Positions 33,356 to 44,772 are shown, counted from the stretch's first letter. The stretch: 64,000 nt of DNA from Budorcas taxicolor (GCF_023091745.1 NC_068910.1:135487170-135551169); one strand, 5' to 3'. A program made the numbers and translations. The notes: generated from the letters alone by a model not told the origin.

Positions 33356-33886
33356 TGAATTGCCTTAGTTTTCTATAATTCAATTTAATTTCTACTGAAC
33401 CCTTGTCATCTGGGATGGCAAGTTTCAGTTAAGTTGATTTCCTCATGCTTTACCCAAATTGTTCCTAAGTTCTAGGGTGTCTTGATTGGTTCCCTTGGGG
33501 GATATACGTGGTCCTTGGTTATCATCCATTCATACCAGCATCTTTGAGATATTGGCACAGTCCATGTGGTCTTCAGTGGCCCCCAAGCACCATGGTGTTC
33601 TCTTATCTGCAGGATTTCTTTGAGTCTGAAAGCCCTTAGGGCCACATGTCTGTGTCACTCTTGAGCAAACAAGAAATGCCCTACTGCTCCTATTCCACAA
33701 TGGGCCAAAGCAACATGTTTCTGAGACAAGCATGTACATGGACAAAGTTTCCCTCTCTAGAGGCATACTGTGCCTGAACATGTCATGCTTCTCCCTTTTG
33801 CCAGCCCAGACAGTCTTTATTTGGGCTGAGGTCAGGGAATCTTAGCTTACTCATGTAGGGGAAGAAAAAACCTTTTCCCCTATCCT
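33356..33886. other. Probably an old, unassigned interspersed repeat (left part)
   Basis: The text before and after the SINE at 33898-34172 reads like parts of one old repeat, but I cannot name it. No gene seen. Confidence 0.3.
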
Positions 33887-33897
33887 TAAGTTCAGTT

Positions 33898-34172
33898 GGA
33901 GAAGGCAGTGGCACCCCACTCCAGTACACTTGCCTGGAAAATCCCATGGATGGAGGAGCCTGGTAGGCTGCAGTCCATGGGGTCGCCAAGAGTCGGACAG
34001 GACTGAGCGACTTCACTTTCACTTTTCACTTTCACGCATTGGAGAAGGAAATGGCAACCCACTCCAGTGTTCTTGCCTGGAGAATCCCATGGATGGGGGA
34101 GCCTGGTGGGCTGCCGTCTATGAGGTCGCACAGTCAGATACGACTGAAGCGACTTAGCAGCAGCAGCAGCAG
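33898..34172 (+). mobile_element. Bov-A2 dimeric SINE with (CAG)n tail
   Basis: Two plus-strand monomers with the CACTTTTCACTTTCACGCAT linker. TAAGTTCAGTT at 33887-33897 and 34173-34183 is a perfect target duplication, implying a fairly recent insertion. Confidence 0.94.
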
Positions 34173-34183
34173 TAAGTTCAGTT

Positions 34184-34760
34184 ATTGAGGTCATGCAAAT
34201 TAAACTCATGAAGACAGATTAACAGAAGAGAAAGAGTTGTTTTTCTTTCGCATGCAGTACACATACATGCAGGAAAGTTCAGTGATGAGTAACTCAGAGG
34301 AGTAGTTAGAATCGGGAGCTTAGATACCATCCAGGCAAGTAAACGTGGGGGTGGGGAAGGGGAATTATAACAAGATAAATGACTTTTTGGAAAAATTTTT
34401 TAAGTTGGGGATTTTAGGAGGATAAACAGGATAAAAGAAAGTCACAATAATGTTTATTACATTTATATAGGTATGAGTGGTCTTCCTGTCTCCTCCAGGG
34501 CCATAAAATTGCCCTGGAGAAGGAATTTGGGGTAGATTTTATTCTCGTTTTCCCTTCCAGGAATAGATCTGCCCTGAAGAGTAATATATGGCAGCCTTAT
34601 TTCCAAAATATTGTTGCCTCGAGTCACATAAGGAGGCTTTGAGAAATCTATTTTTCTGCATCTGTTAAATCTCAAATGTTTTCAGCTTAAAATAATCTTT
34701 ATACCAAATAGCATATTTTGGGGTGGCAAATTCTGATTCCCTTCACTCAACATCAGGTAT
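34184..34760. other. Probably an old, unassigned interspersed repeat (right part)
   Basis: Continues the style of 33356-33886. AT-rich, no gene. Confidence 0.3.
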
Positions 34761-34919
34761 TTTTAAAAATGTATTCTTTTTGTGTTGAGTTCTCTCTGGG
34801 GAGTAGATTTTGAGACTCTATAGCACTTCTTTTTCCTCTGCTTTTTCCTAGGTGAATCATTCCCAAAAGAATGAATGTCCAATAGCCCATCTGACTATGG
34901 GCTTATTTTCATTATTTGG

Positions 34920-35110
34920 AAAGGACCAAATAATGCAAGGACTGGGTAAAACATTGGTTAATATTCCGAAAACCTATCCTGACACACATTTGCCATGTCA
35001 TTTCATCTCAACAACTCTGTTAAGAAGGTCTTTTTGTTTCTTTTTTGCAGTTGAGGAATCAGAGGTTAAGAAGACTGCACAGATTGAAGCAAAATTCAGA
35101 TCCACATCTA
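34920..35110 (-). repeat. MIR-like remnant
   Basis: GTCATTTCATCTCAACAACT followed by GCAGTTGAGGAATCAGAGGT is the order of a reversed MIR. Confidence 0.5.
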
Positions 35111-35569
35111 TCTGATTCTAGAATATTCTCCATTTTTTCCCCTCCTGCTCACTTCAGAACAGACTCTAATATGATTTCTGCTCACAATGCACCAGTCCAC
35201 TTTTACTGAGGTCGCCCAATGCCTCAAAGCTAATTCCTATAGACATTTATCAGTCTTTATCTAAACTAACTTTTCAATAGAATTTGGCATTTCCTTATTA
35301 AACCTTCTTACAACAGTCTCACTCTTAATTTCCTGGGACCACAACTGCTGATTTTTGTCCTGTCTTCCTGATCCTCCCCTCTTTTGCAGCTTATTCCTCC
35401 TATCACCCTTTCACTGTGTCCTAAGACTTGCCCAGGGCCACCTCTCTTACCATACCCTCAGTTCTAATAATCAGAAATAGATAAGATTTGCAAATTTCAG
35501 CTGTCAAATAAGTATATTTAATCCTTATATTTATTTTATATAATTTATATTTGACAAGATAGCATATTT
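35111..35569. other. Unassigned intergenic sequence
   Basis: Nothing recognised. Confidence 0.35.
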
Positions 35570-35725
35570 TGTTTGAAAGAACATGGCCTTTAGACTCTAA
35601 TCTGGATACAAATCCAGGCCTTTTCCACTTACTGTCAAAATGCCCTTGGGCAGTGACACCTGCCCTGATCTCTTCTTCTATAAAATGGGAAGTTTCTAAA
35701 TCTGTTTGGAATGTGAAATGGGAGA
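35570..35725 (+). repeat. MIR SINE
   Basis: GGATACAAATCCAGGCCTTT, CCACTTACTGTCAAAATGCC and TCTTCTATAAAATGGGAAG follow MIR order. Confidence 0.6.
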
Positions 35726-35810
35726 CTAAAATGCAAACTGTCTAAAAATGTGTCTAAAACTGCATAGAAGTCCTTTCTTTTTTGTTCTAAATCAGATCGT
35801 AGCTTACTTC

Positions 35811-36299
35811 TGTCACGTGAGTGTATGTTCCTCGGTTCTTTGTCTCGTCACAGCAAAGATTTGGAGCGACGGACATTAAAGCCTTCAGCACGTCACAGCT
35901 CTCAGGTCTTGGACAAACCGTGTTATAGCTCTTAGGCAAATCAGTGTTACAGCTCTATTTTATTTAGAAGATAGCAGGAGAATCCATTCTCGAAGTGTGA
36001 GGGCATGCCAACCCAAAGACTCGAAGAGAAGAGAGTGTTGGAGCAAGTGGGGGAGGGAGAGAGAGAGAGAGAAAGAGCGCACGCATGCCGGAGAGAAAGA
36101 GAGAGAGCGCTTTGGCTCCTCCTTTTATATGTTTTTTTCCTCCACCTGGGCCTGCCCTATGCAAATTGGGCTTAGCCAGGAGTGCTGTTTGTTCTAACTC
36201 AAGTCTTCACTCTGGTCCTCGGACCTTCCTTTGACCTTCCTTGTCTTTTACCCACCGCCATTTTGGACTCCTTTTCCCTATTCTACCTACCTAATAACA
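35811..36299 (-). mobile_element. Solo ERV LTR (BTLTR1-like)
   Basis: A 489-bp LTR in minus orientation, with TG..CA termini (TG at 36299-36298, CA at 35812-35811). It has a TATA box (minus TATAAAAG, near 36122-36130) and a polyadenylation signal (minus AATAAA, near 35960-35965). Its long GA/CT tract (36050-36110) is typical of the bovine family. I see no internal retroviral genes on either side and no clean target duplication. A solo LTR left by recombination is the simplest reading. It carries promoter-type elements, but activity is unknown. Confidence 0.8.
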
Positions 36300-36329
36300 T
36301 TTCCTTTCTGAACAGAACAGTGAGTAGTC

Positions 36330-36550
36330 CAAGTTCAGTCTCTAGAGTCAAATAGTCCTGTGTTTAAATCCTGACTTGGCCTTATTCTTGCGATTTGACC
36401 TTGGGCAAATACTGTGAGTTTCGGTTTCCTTCATCTGTAAAATAGGCACAATAATAGTGTCTCCTTAGCAGAACTGGTGAAAGGATTAAATGAGATATTC
36501 AGCACCCAGTGCACTTGCCTAGTGCATAATTAGTTTTCAGTAAATGTTAA
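36330..36550 (+). repeat. MIR SINE
   Basis: TTTGACCTTGGGCAAATACT, TCATCTGTAAAATAGGCACA and GGATTAAATGAGATATTCAG, a well-preserved MIR directly beside the solo LTR. Confidence 0.85.
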
Positions 36551-36711
36551 CTCTTAGGAACATGATCATCTCACACCTTTATGCAGTTGTATTTTAATTT
36601 TAATTAGTTGGAGCTCCTACAGTTTTCCCCAAGCAAGGCATAATTTAGAATGAAATTGAATAGCTTGAGGTTCTTGGCACATATTTTACCAAGGCTAGTA
36701 TCAGAGTGGGC

Positions 36712-36925
36712 ATCACTGGTGACTCAGTGGTAAAGAACCTGCCTGCCAATGCAGTAGATGTGGGTTTGATCCCTGGGTCACAGAATCTCCTGGAGAAGGA
36801 AATGGCAACCCACTGCATAATCTTGCCTGGAAAACCCCATGGACAGAGGAGCCTGTTGGGCTATAGAGCATGAGGTTGCATAAGAGTCAGACAAGACCTA
36901 GTAACTAAACAACAACAATAATATC
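36712..36925 (+). mobile_element. Bov-tA SINE
   Basis: CATCACTGGTGACTCAGTGG to AGACAAGACCTAGTAACTAA, diverged. Confidence 0.85.
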
Positions 36926-37025
36926 AGAATAAATTAGAATCCTGAGTGTGATTCATAATAGTATCTCAATCCCAAACCCAGACATTTGATGCCTGCAATT
37001 GGGATTTTAAAAATATGTGATAAGG

Positions 37026-37240
37026 GACTTCCCTGGTGGTCCAGGGGCTAAGACTGCATACTCCCAATGCAGGGACCTGGGTTCAATCCCTAGCCAGGGA
37101 GCTAGATCCCACATGCTGCAGCAAAGAGCTCACACTCCATAACTAAAGAACTCACATGCCACAATAAAGTCTGTAATTCCTGTATGCTGCAACTAAGACC
37201 AGGTGCAGCCAAACAAATACTTTAAAAAATATACATAATG
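37026..37240 (+). mobile_element. CHR-type tRNA-Glu SINE, long form
   Basis: GGGACTTCCCTGGTGGTCCA through GGTTCAATCCCTAGCCAGG, with the longer CHR tail containing repeated ACTAAAGAACTCACATGCC text. Confidence 0.88.
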
Positions 37241-37249
37241 ATAAGTTGA

Positions 37250-37769
37250 TTTCTTTTCTGTAGAATGGAGGTGGATAAATTTAGTAATTTCTAAATTTAA
37301 TTAACATCCTTATATTTATATCAAAATGTATGTGATATTAATAGTCCAGTCTTTGTCTAATGTCCAAGTTATAAAACACAAAAGACCACACAGTCTCTTT
37401 CTTCCCTGATACTGCTCCTGCAGGCTTCTCAGCTACAGCCCTATTACCATAGTAAGCACTGCTGGACATTTATGAGAGCCCAGGGATGCACAAATGCAAG
37501 AGGTGTTTAGAAAAGCCGAAATTCTGAAGAAGTGGCTTGAGAGGGAAAGCAGGTTGGTAGCTTCCTGGACAAAGTCATTTTTCAACACATTTCCAGAAAT
37601 GGTCTGAATTTTAACTTCAAATGCCTGGATATCTGTCACTGAAATTATTAAATAATATTTTGAATACAGTAGGTAGTTACATAACAGTGCATAGGAATAA
37701 GTGTCTTTTTCTCCTAACTACTGATTGAAAATAGCTAAAGTGAGAGTTAATAGAGAGTAGAAGAAATAG
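37250..37769. other. Unassigned intergenic sequence
   Basis: A 68-codon minus-strand frame (37433-37639) has no family resemblance that I recognise. Otherwise nothing. Confidence 0.35.
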
Positions 37770-37975
37770 GTGGTGCTACTGGTAAAGAACCTGCCTGCCA
37801 ATGCAAGAGATGTAAAAGATGCAGGTTCGATCCCTGGGTCGGGAAGACCCCCTGGAGAAGTCAATGGCAACCCACTCCAGTCTTCTTACCTGGAGAATCC
37901 CATGGACAGAGGAGCCTGGCAGGCTGCGGTCCATAGGGTTGCAGAGTCAGACATGACTGAAGCGACTTAGCAGGC
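37770..37975 (+). mobile_element. Bov-tA SINE
   Basis: GGTGCTACTGGTAAAGAACC to CATGACTGAAGCGACTTAGC, well preserved. Confidence 0.9.
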
Positions 37976-38139
37976 AAAGGAAACAGATGACAGTCTCCAA
38001 ACTTAAAGTAAGACTGTCATTTCCTAAGATCTGCAGTCAGGAAGAAGAAATAGAGAAGCACACGTACAGCTGAGGTTCAGTTCTCTTAGTACTTTCAGAT
38101 TACAAACTTTAAAAATTTACCTTTTCCTAAGGTCTGTTT

Positions 38140-38275
38140 AAAAAAGAATATATATATATGTATAACTAAATTACTTTGCTCTATACCTGAAACTAACACA
38201 ACATTGTAAATCAACTATACTCCCACTAAAAATTATATATATGTGTGTATACACACATATATACATCTTTATTTA
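38140..38275 (+). mobile_element. L1 3' end with AT/TG simple repeats
   Basis: TATAACTAAATTACTTTGCT and ACAACATTGTAAATCAACTA are L1 3' end text, bounded by (TA)n and TGTGTGTATACACACATA. Confidence 0.65.
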
Positions 38276-38279
38276 GAAC

Positions 38280-40079
38280 AAATATTTGAAGCTAGTGTAA
38301 CAACTTGAGCAAGACATGAACGATTTTTTTCCCCTCTGTTAACTACTTTTCTCTGTGGTTCAGGGATCTCCTGAGTCGCAGGGGAGCATGTAGGTAGGGG
38401 TCCCTTGTGTCATGGGAAATATGCAAAGGATCATCCAGAGAGCCATGGGAACCAGTGGGCACGGGTGCATTTCATGGGCTAATTTTTAAAAAATCTACTG
38501 AGGTATAATTTACAAGCAAGAATAGTGCATCCATTTTAGGAGTACTGTTTAATGAGTTTTCAAGATATTTGAACATTTACATGACTTTTAATATCTGGTA
38601 TGTTTCCTAGTGGAGCTAACAGTACCAGTCAGTGGCCTGGCAAGAAATAGATGGCCAGTTACACTGGATAATTTGAGAAGAGGGATTATTTACAAAGGCG
38701 TGGGCGTGGTGCAGGGAAGGCACAAGATGGTTCCGTGTAGCAGTGCCAGACAGCTGTTCCCACTCCATTGTGGGGCAGAAAGGGGGAAATAGCCACCAGA
38801 GCCGAGGAGGAGAGGCTCTGGTGCGAGGGAGACGGTAAAGAGGGCGCGCTCTCACAGGAATTGTGACCTTCAGTTGAGAGGCATAGCCCGCCAAACTGTG
38901 GCGATCCTGCAGAGCAGTCAAGGAGATGTATGGTTCAGCCACACTCTCCCTTCTCTGATTTCTTGCTAGGGCTCCCCTCGGCATAATTCCACTAGGCATC
39001 AGAGGGCCAGGGAACCCCCTGGTTTAGTCCTCCTTACAGCGTACAGTCCTCCTGGGGCGTTCCCAGGCCCATGTACAGTCCTCCTGGGGCGTTCCCAGGA
39101 CAAGGGTGAAAAAAAGGGTGATCAAAAGATACATGTTATACTGCTTAGTCTAAAGTAGCAAGACTTCTTGTTTTGAGGGTGGTGAATGTAGAGGAAGGAT
39201 CATTTCAAGCTCAGCAGTTCCTCAGCCCAAGCCATAGGACCCATATTAATTAACCTGATGTGTAATAACATAACCCTAGTGTCTTGATATGACACACCTA
39301 TATTATCTCAGCCAGGAGCTTGGGCGTGGCTGTGTTTTCTGCTAGGGTCTCACCAGGCTGCAGTCAACGTGTTGGCCAGGGCCAATTCTCCTTTGGAGGC
39401 TCCACTGAGGGAAGGATGCACTCCCCTGCTTGCGTGGTTGTTGGCAGCTTTCAGTTCCTTGCAGCTGTGGTACAGAGAACTTGAGAATTTTTGCTGGTTT
39501 TGGAGGGAGGGTGCCCTCAGCTCCTGGAGCCCATTCACAGCCCCCTGCCACGTGAGGCATGGCCTCAAGCACTTTTTTTTTTTTTCTTACCAGAATAATC
39601 AACCTGGGAAGTCAAAAAAGTACAAAGGGGAAGAATAAGAAGTACCAAGGGGTCCCAGAAGTAGCAGATCCCAGAAAAACATAAGCAAGTGTTCATCTGT
39701 AGAAAGTGAGGGCCCATTCTGAGTTGGAAGCCCTATGAGTGGATCCCAGGACAAGGAGAGAACGGCAAAGGCAAGAGCCTTGGAGGGGGTCAGGGGGAGG
39801 TGGAGAGGAAAGGTCACAAAATTACATAGGCTCAGTGGTGGCAGATTTAAGAGAGGGAATCCCTTCAGAAAGCAGAGGCGGTATTTCTTGGTAGCAGCTG
39901 CTGGTGAGGCAGGAAAGAAAGTGAAAAGGGTAAGAGACTGCCAGAAACAGTATGAGATTCAGGAGTTGATATGGAAAAAGAAGAGTAGCTGGAATATGAT
40001 GAGAGAAAAAAAGAGCCAGGGGAGGTACCTTACTCTATCATCAAACTTCAGTGACTAAAATAATGTGCTATCAAGGCAT
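38280..40079. other. Unassigned intergenic sequence with a short tandem duplication
   Basis: No gene recognised. A 27-bp exact direct repeat lies at 39041-39067 and 39073-39099 and a T-rich run at 39570-39585. Parts may be old repeats. Confidence 0.35.
39041..39099 (+). repeat. Two-copy 27-bp tandem repeat
   Basis: The unit begins GTACAGTCCTCCTGGGGCGT and ends TCCCAGG. The copies are identical and spaced 32 bp start to start. Confidence 0.95.
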
Positions 40080-40515
40080 GAGTGGATAGCATGCTTGTGG
40101 AACAAAACAGGAAATCCAGATATAGACTCCAATGTGTATGGAAATCAGATCAGTGGCAATAATGGGTTTTTAAAATATGGTGTTAGGGAAGTTGAATAGA
40201 GAGTGAAAAAAAATAATAAAGTTGGACAATACTTACTCCCTACACCAGGTTAAACATCAAATGAGTCAAATTTTGAAATGTAAAAAATGAAGCCATATAA
40301 AATATACAATATACAATATAAAATATATTGAGGGGAAAAGGTAACTTTTATAGCGTGAAGAAAATTCTTTCAACAACAAAAAAATCAGTCCACTTTTTCA
40401 AATGTCTGAAAAATTAAACTACCTGAAAGTCAAAAACTTTAGCATGGCAAAAGAAAAAAAAAAAGCCTTATAATTAAAGTCAAATGATAAATGGCAAAGT
40501 AGTATCAAAATATAA
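40080..40515 (+). mobile_element. Old L1 ORF2 remnant
   Basis: CTACCTGAAAGTCAAAAACT and similar text near 40420-40440 resemble L1 ORF2. Frames are destroyed. Confidence 0.4.
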
Positions 40516-40520
40516 GACCT

Positions 40521-40566
40521 GGGAATTCTCTGGCAGTCCGGTGGTTAGTACATACCTGTGCCACAG
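40521..40566 (+). mobile_element. CHR-type SINE head fragment
   Basis: GGGAATTCTCTGGCAGTCCG and following 20 bp only. Confidence 0.6.
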
Positions 40567-41000
40567 TGGTCAAGTGATCAGCATTGCTCGAAGGAAATAG
40601 GGAAGTGTGATGATGTCTCTGCAGGAAGTGTTTACTGGCCTGAGACCACTGACGATTAAAGCTGACTTTCAAAGCGTGAGGCTGTTACTGATTGGTTGGT
40701 TTTCAGATATGTATTCAATGAACCAAACTGTCATTGATTGATTAGACAGGTTTTATAACCGGTTCTGGTGGTTACTTATTACCATGACTATCAAACAATC
40801 AATCTTTTCCTACCTGTGTGTGGGGACTCAATTCTATAGGGAAATTTTTTGTAACTAATTACTAAGAAAACGTCAATCTTCCTAATTACATTAAGAGCCC
40901 ATAGGAATTGAGAAGAAAGTCTAACAAACCAACAGAAAAATAAGCAAAAGATGCAAACAGAAAATAAATACAAATGGTCTTGGAACACTGAGGAAAAGAA
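40567..41000. other. Unassigned intergenic sequence
   Basis: Nothing recognised before the RPS29 retrocopy. Confidence 0.35.
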
Positions 41001-41038
41001 AACCCTCCCTTTTGCCTCCTTGCAGCCGAGAGAGCAAC

Positions 41039-41208
41039 ATGGGTCACCAGCAGCTCTCCTGGAGCCATTCGAGAAAATTCGGCCAGGGTTCTCGCTCTTG
41101 CCAGGTCTGCTCAAACCGTCACGGTCTGATCTGGAAATACAGCCTCAATAGTGCCGCCAGTGTTTCCGCCAGTATGCGAAGGACATTGGCTTCATTAAGT
41201 TGGACTAA
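41039..41208 (+). pseudogene. RPS29P: RPS29 processed pseudogene
   Basis: The plus strand encodes MGHQQLSWSHSRKFGQGSRS and continues CQVCSNRHGLIWKYSLN, then loses frame. The next bases in the +1 frame give CRQCFRQYAKDIGFIKLD and TAA at 41206-41208. This is the 56-residue ribosomal protein uS14 (RPS29) with its zinc-binding CxxC pairs. One base is missing at the ATG methionine codon after LN (AAT-AG-TGC), which brings a stop immediately. There are missense changes (for example Y to S and G to S). No introns interrupt it. The 5' flank from about 41009 looks like the RPS29 5'UTR and an A-rich tail lies at 41291-41300. AACCCTC at 41001-41007 and 41305-41311 may be a short target-site duplication. 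It is a retrocopy made by L1 machinery and is not expected to be functional. Confidence 0.93.
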
Positions 41209-41489
41209 TTGAGCTTCCTTAAATGGATCATCCAGCACCTCTACCTTAACAATACTAGCTCTTTGTATATAAAATACAAGTTTTAAAAACTTAAAAAAAA
41301 CAACAACCCTCAATCTCACTTAAAATAAATGGTTCCTGTATCAACTGCTGTCAAGACTGGAGAAAAACACAAACCACCTTCTGTAAAATTAAACTGTCAA
41401 AGCAACTTTTGACATTTAGAGACAATTTAATGCAGAAGCCACTAAATTTAATTTTTTAAAATATTATAGCTGATTTATAATGTGTTAAG

Positions 41490-41995
41490 ATTCAGATGTA
41501 CAGAACAGTAATATATATATATTTGATATATGTATTATATATATACTTTTTCAAATTCTTTTTCCATATAGTTTATTATAAAATATTGAGTAGAGTTCCC
41601 TGTGCTATATAGTAGGTCCTTGTTGCTTGTCTATTTTATATATAGCAGTGTGTGTGTGTGTTAACCGACTCTTTGCAACCCCATGGACTGTAGCCTACCA
41701 GGCTCCTCAGTCCATGGAATTTTCCAGGCAAGAGTACTGGGGTGGGTTGCCATTTCCTTCTCCAGGGGATCTTCCCAACCCAGGGATCGAACCCTGGTCT
41801 CCTGCACTGCAGGCAGACGTTTTACCATCTGAGCCACCAGGGAAGCCTGATATATTATATATATACTTTTTCAAGTTCTTTTCCCATGTAGTTTATTATA
41901 GTTCCCTGTACTATATAGTAGGTCCTTGTTGCTTGTCTATTTTATATATAGCAGTGTGTGTGTGTGTTAACCCCAGCCTCTAATTTATCCTTCTG
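41490..41995 (-). mobile_element. L1 3'UTR segment present twice around a SINE
   Basis: Antisense L1 3'UTR text (TTCCCTGTGCTATATAGTAG, CTTGTCTATTTTATATATAG, TGTGTGTGTTAACC) occurs at 41526-41665 and again at 41849-41972. Copy B lacks 13 bp present in copy A. Copy B continues into normal L1 sequence (CCCCAGCCTCTAATTTATCC). Confidence 0.85.
41664..41847 (-). mobile_element. Bov-tA SINE between the L1 direct repeats
   Basis: Minus strand, starts abruptly at CCGACTCTTTGCAACCCC (the usual preceding 20 bp or so are missing) and ends ATCTGAGCCACCAGGGAAGCC. Confidence 0.9.
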
Positions 41996-43190
41996 CCCAA
42001 GAAGCCACTGAATTTGGAATAAATGTTTCAGTATAAAATACATAATGCATGAATTATTTTTTTAAGCCAAAAGAGGCATGATTGTGTTTCAGCTCCCATG
42101 GTAGCTTTTGCTATCATGCAAAATTAAAATGACCACTTCTTTCCAACCAGAGACCTGAGTCTTAGGTAATTAGACCTCTTCTCTACTTTTTGGTGTGTGA
42201 CCTACTTATCAGCACACACACACAAAAAATCTAAAAATAAATTCATGTAATTTTTAGCTTTATATGTAAAAGCTTTAAATGTAAGTTTTCTAAGCATTTT
42301 CCAATAGAATCAAGTACATTTTTTGTTTACAATGTGCTTTTCCAAACAGAATCGTTTTTGAGATCTTGAGATTTTTGAAGTTTTCAAGTCAGTGAACTTG
42401 GAATGCAGTTGCATAAACTATAGCACTTCAAGCTCTTTGGAAGTAGATTCTCTCGCATTAAAAGCAAATTGATTTAGTATTATTTCAGTGCCTCTTGCGA
42501 AGATTATTACATAATTCTTGTCATCTAATTTTTTTTTTTTCAGTCTAGAATTACTCTGGAGAGTTACTTCATTATGATCTATTTCAATTACTAAAATGCC
42601 CTCCTTTAAATCTTATCCTAGTGTTCTGTTATTTCTAGGATATCCTCCTAAGAGCTATAGAAATTTAGTGATGGTGTCTGATGGCCTTAATTTTCTGTAG
42701 AGGAAATTTCAGAGAGGGGTTCTTGGTATTGCTGTGGGTGAGAATTAGAAAGCTTTTAGGGACTCAGGCCAGTGGTGGCTTCAGGTGATTGTTGGTCCAA
42801 AAGGTGGCACAGAGAAACCTTACTCTCTAATCATCAGTTCTGGTTGAGATGGGGACACTAAAGTATAATCAGAGCAATAGGTACTAAACAACTGGCAGGG
42901 CTTTCTACAGGTGCTTGGGAAGGTTCTCCAGTTTACTTCCATACATTCTTAATGAGGTTTTACCTCTCCTGGGCATTTGTGTTTAAGCATCATTTCTCAT
43001 ACATATTACTCCATCTTGTCAGGATAGCTTTCCAGTTTTTTCCCTTAGAGATTTCAAGATGTTTTTGTCCCAGAACCCATTAAAGGAAAACTCTGTTGTG
43101 CTTGTTTTCTCTCCTCTCATTGCTTATCTCCTGCCTGTTTTCTCAAGCCTGTCATTCCAAACTCTCCTGGGATATAAAAAACACCATTTC
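41996..43190. other. Unassigned intergenic sequence
   Basis: AT-rich, no gene or repeat recognised. Confidence 0.35.
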
Positions 43191-43192
43191 CA

Positions 43193-43270
43193 GGGACTTC
43201 CCTGGCAGTCCAGTGGGTGAGGTTCCAAGCAATCCCACACGCTGCCAGGCTGAAGAAACAAAAAACCCCC
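43193..43270 (+). mobile_element. CHR-type SINE, partial
   Basis: GGGACTTCCCTGGCAGTCCA and ACGCTGCCAGGCTGAAGAAA. The middle part is deleted. Confidence 0.75.
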
Positions 43271-44470
43271 AACCCCTTTTCCAGACTCCTTCACCAGCAA
43301 GCTTCCTATTAAGTTCTATTAAGAGGTACTAGGAGGAAAGGGAAAAGGGGGCATTTCTTTGCTGTTCCTCTCAGTGTCAGCAGTTGATCCCAGCTTCCAA
43401 ATGCCTTCAACTCCTCTAGAACCTTCAGAGCCCCAGCAGTAGCTGGGAGTTGTTTCTCAAAAATCTGAATTCCAAGTCTGTAGGATCCACTTTCCCACAC
43501 ATCCTGAGCACCTACATTCTAGTAACCAGAATCCTTCCCATGTTTCCCAGCTTTGAGGGTGGTAGCCACTTCTCACAGTGATCATTTTTGGGTTATCTGT
43601 GTTCCCTTTTGTTCCAACACCTGTCTAACCATTTTTCTATACTGTATACTCTGTTCAAATACCTATTACAGTTTTCTTCTTCAGTGGACTGCGATCAATA
43701 AACCCAGTATAACCTACATCTGTCTAGTATAAACTGACCAGAGAGTGGGATTTTAATCCTGCAGTAAAAAACAGACACCGAAACCTTTTATGGGTTTTAA
43801 GAGATGAAGCGGAAGGATACAAACGATGGATAAACTCAATTTATGATCCCCAACTGAGTGAAAACCTGGACTGAACTAGTTTCACAGAGCCTAGGTGCAG
43901 CAGCCTGGGACCACAAAAGCCAAGTTGAAGAGAAATGTAAAGTGAAATGTAAAGAGAAGGAAGGGTCCTCTCAGTTGAATTCAGGGTCCATGTCACTCCA
44001 AGTCCTGCCACAAGGCAACTTACATTGAAGGGTTAAAAAAACAAGACAAAATTTAAAGTAATTATTATTTATTAAGATCTTTACACAGGAATCAAGTTAT
44101 GGGTAAACACAGTAGAGGCTCACCTCCCCATTGCAGTTTGTTTTACACACCTTTATGCATACCAAATGTACAGAACTTGTATAGGAATTTAAAGAAGCCA
44201 CAAGATACTTGAGGAATGGTTTCCTCTGAGGCTGAAGTCACTTGTGATCTGGGAGCCGTAACAGGGAAACTCATGGTCAGGGGCCTCTTCTGACACAGAG
44301 CTAAAAATATATCCGGTAAGGGAGAGGTGAGTAGTGTTCACGAGTATACAGAAGGCAACTGCACTTTACTGGATGCTATACACGGGCACTTAGAGTACAC
44401 GAAGTCACTGGATAAGTGACTCTCCCAATAGTGGGGTTAGATGTAGTGGGACTGGAGGAGAGCCAGGAGA
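43271..44470. other. Unassigned intergenic sequence
   Basis: No gene or repeat recognised. Some stretches may be old LTR or L1 material. Confidence 0.3.
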
Positions 44471-44479
44471 GACACTATC

Positions 44480-44645
44480 GTTTAAGGTTCTTTGTTGAGT
44501 CAGGGCCTGTGCCAGTTGCTCTATTACTTCCCTTAATTCCCCATAGCAACTCTTGGTTACATTGATTCCTGTTTACAGATTAAGACAGATTAAGTAGCTT
44601 GCCTAAGGTCATACAGGTAGAGACCAAGTTAAGGACATTATTTTC
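44480..44645 (-). repeat. MIR SINE
   Basis: GCCTGTGCCAGTTGCTCTAT, AGTAGCTTGCCTAAGGTCAT and ACAGGTAGAGACCAAG are reversed MIR. Confidence 0.7.
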
Positions 44646-44772
44646 TTCCCTCCTGCACCCACACGCCCCTTCTTTTGGTGGTCCAAAATTCATGCACAAA
44701 TTACTACTCCCACAGTTCAGTTCCTTATATGTGAACTAAGGAATCTAAGGGCTATTCAGTTTAAGTATTTAT

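Noticed and set aside
33530..33781. 83-codon minus-strand frame
   Set aside because: No recognisable domain, and it sits in what looks like old repeat sequence.
36050..36110. Possible CRISPR-like or tandem array of GAGA units
   Set aside because: It is the purine tract internal to a bovine ERV LTR. No spacers or regular repeats are present.
37433..37639. 68-codon minus-strand frame (MTDIQAFEVKIQ...)
   Set aside because: No homology recognised, no splice or promoter context, and this length is expected by chance.
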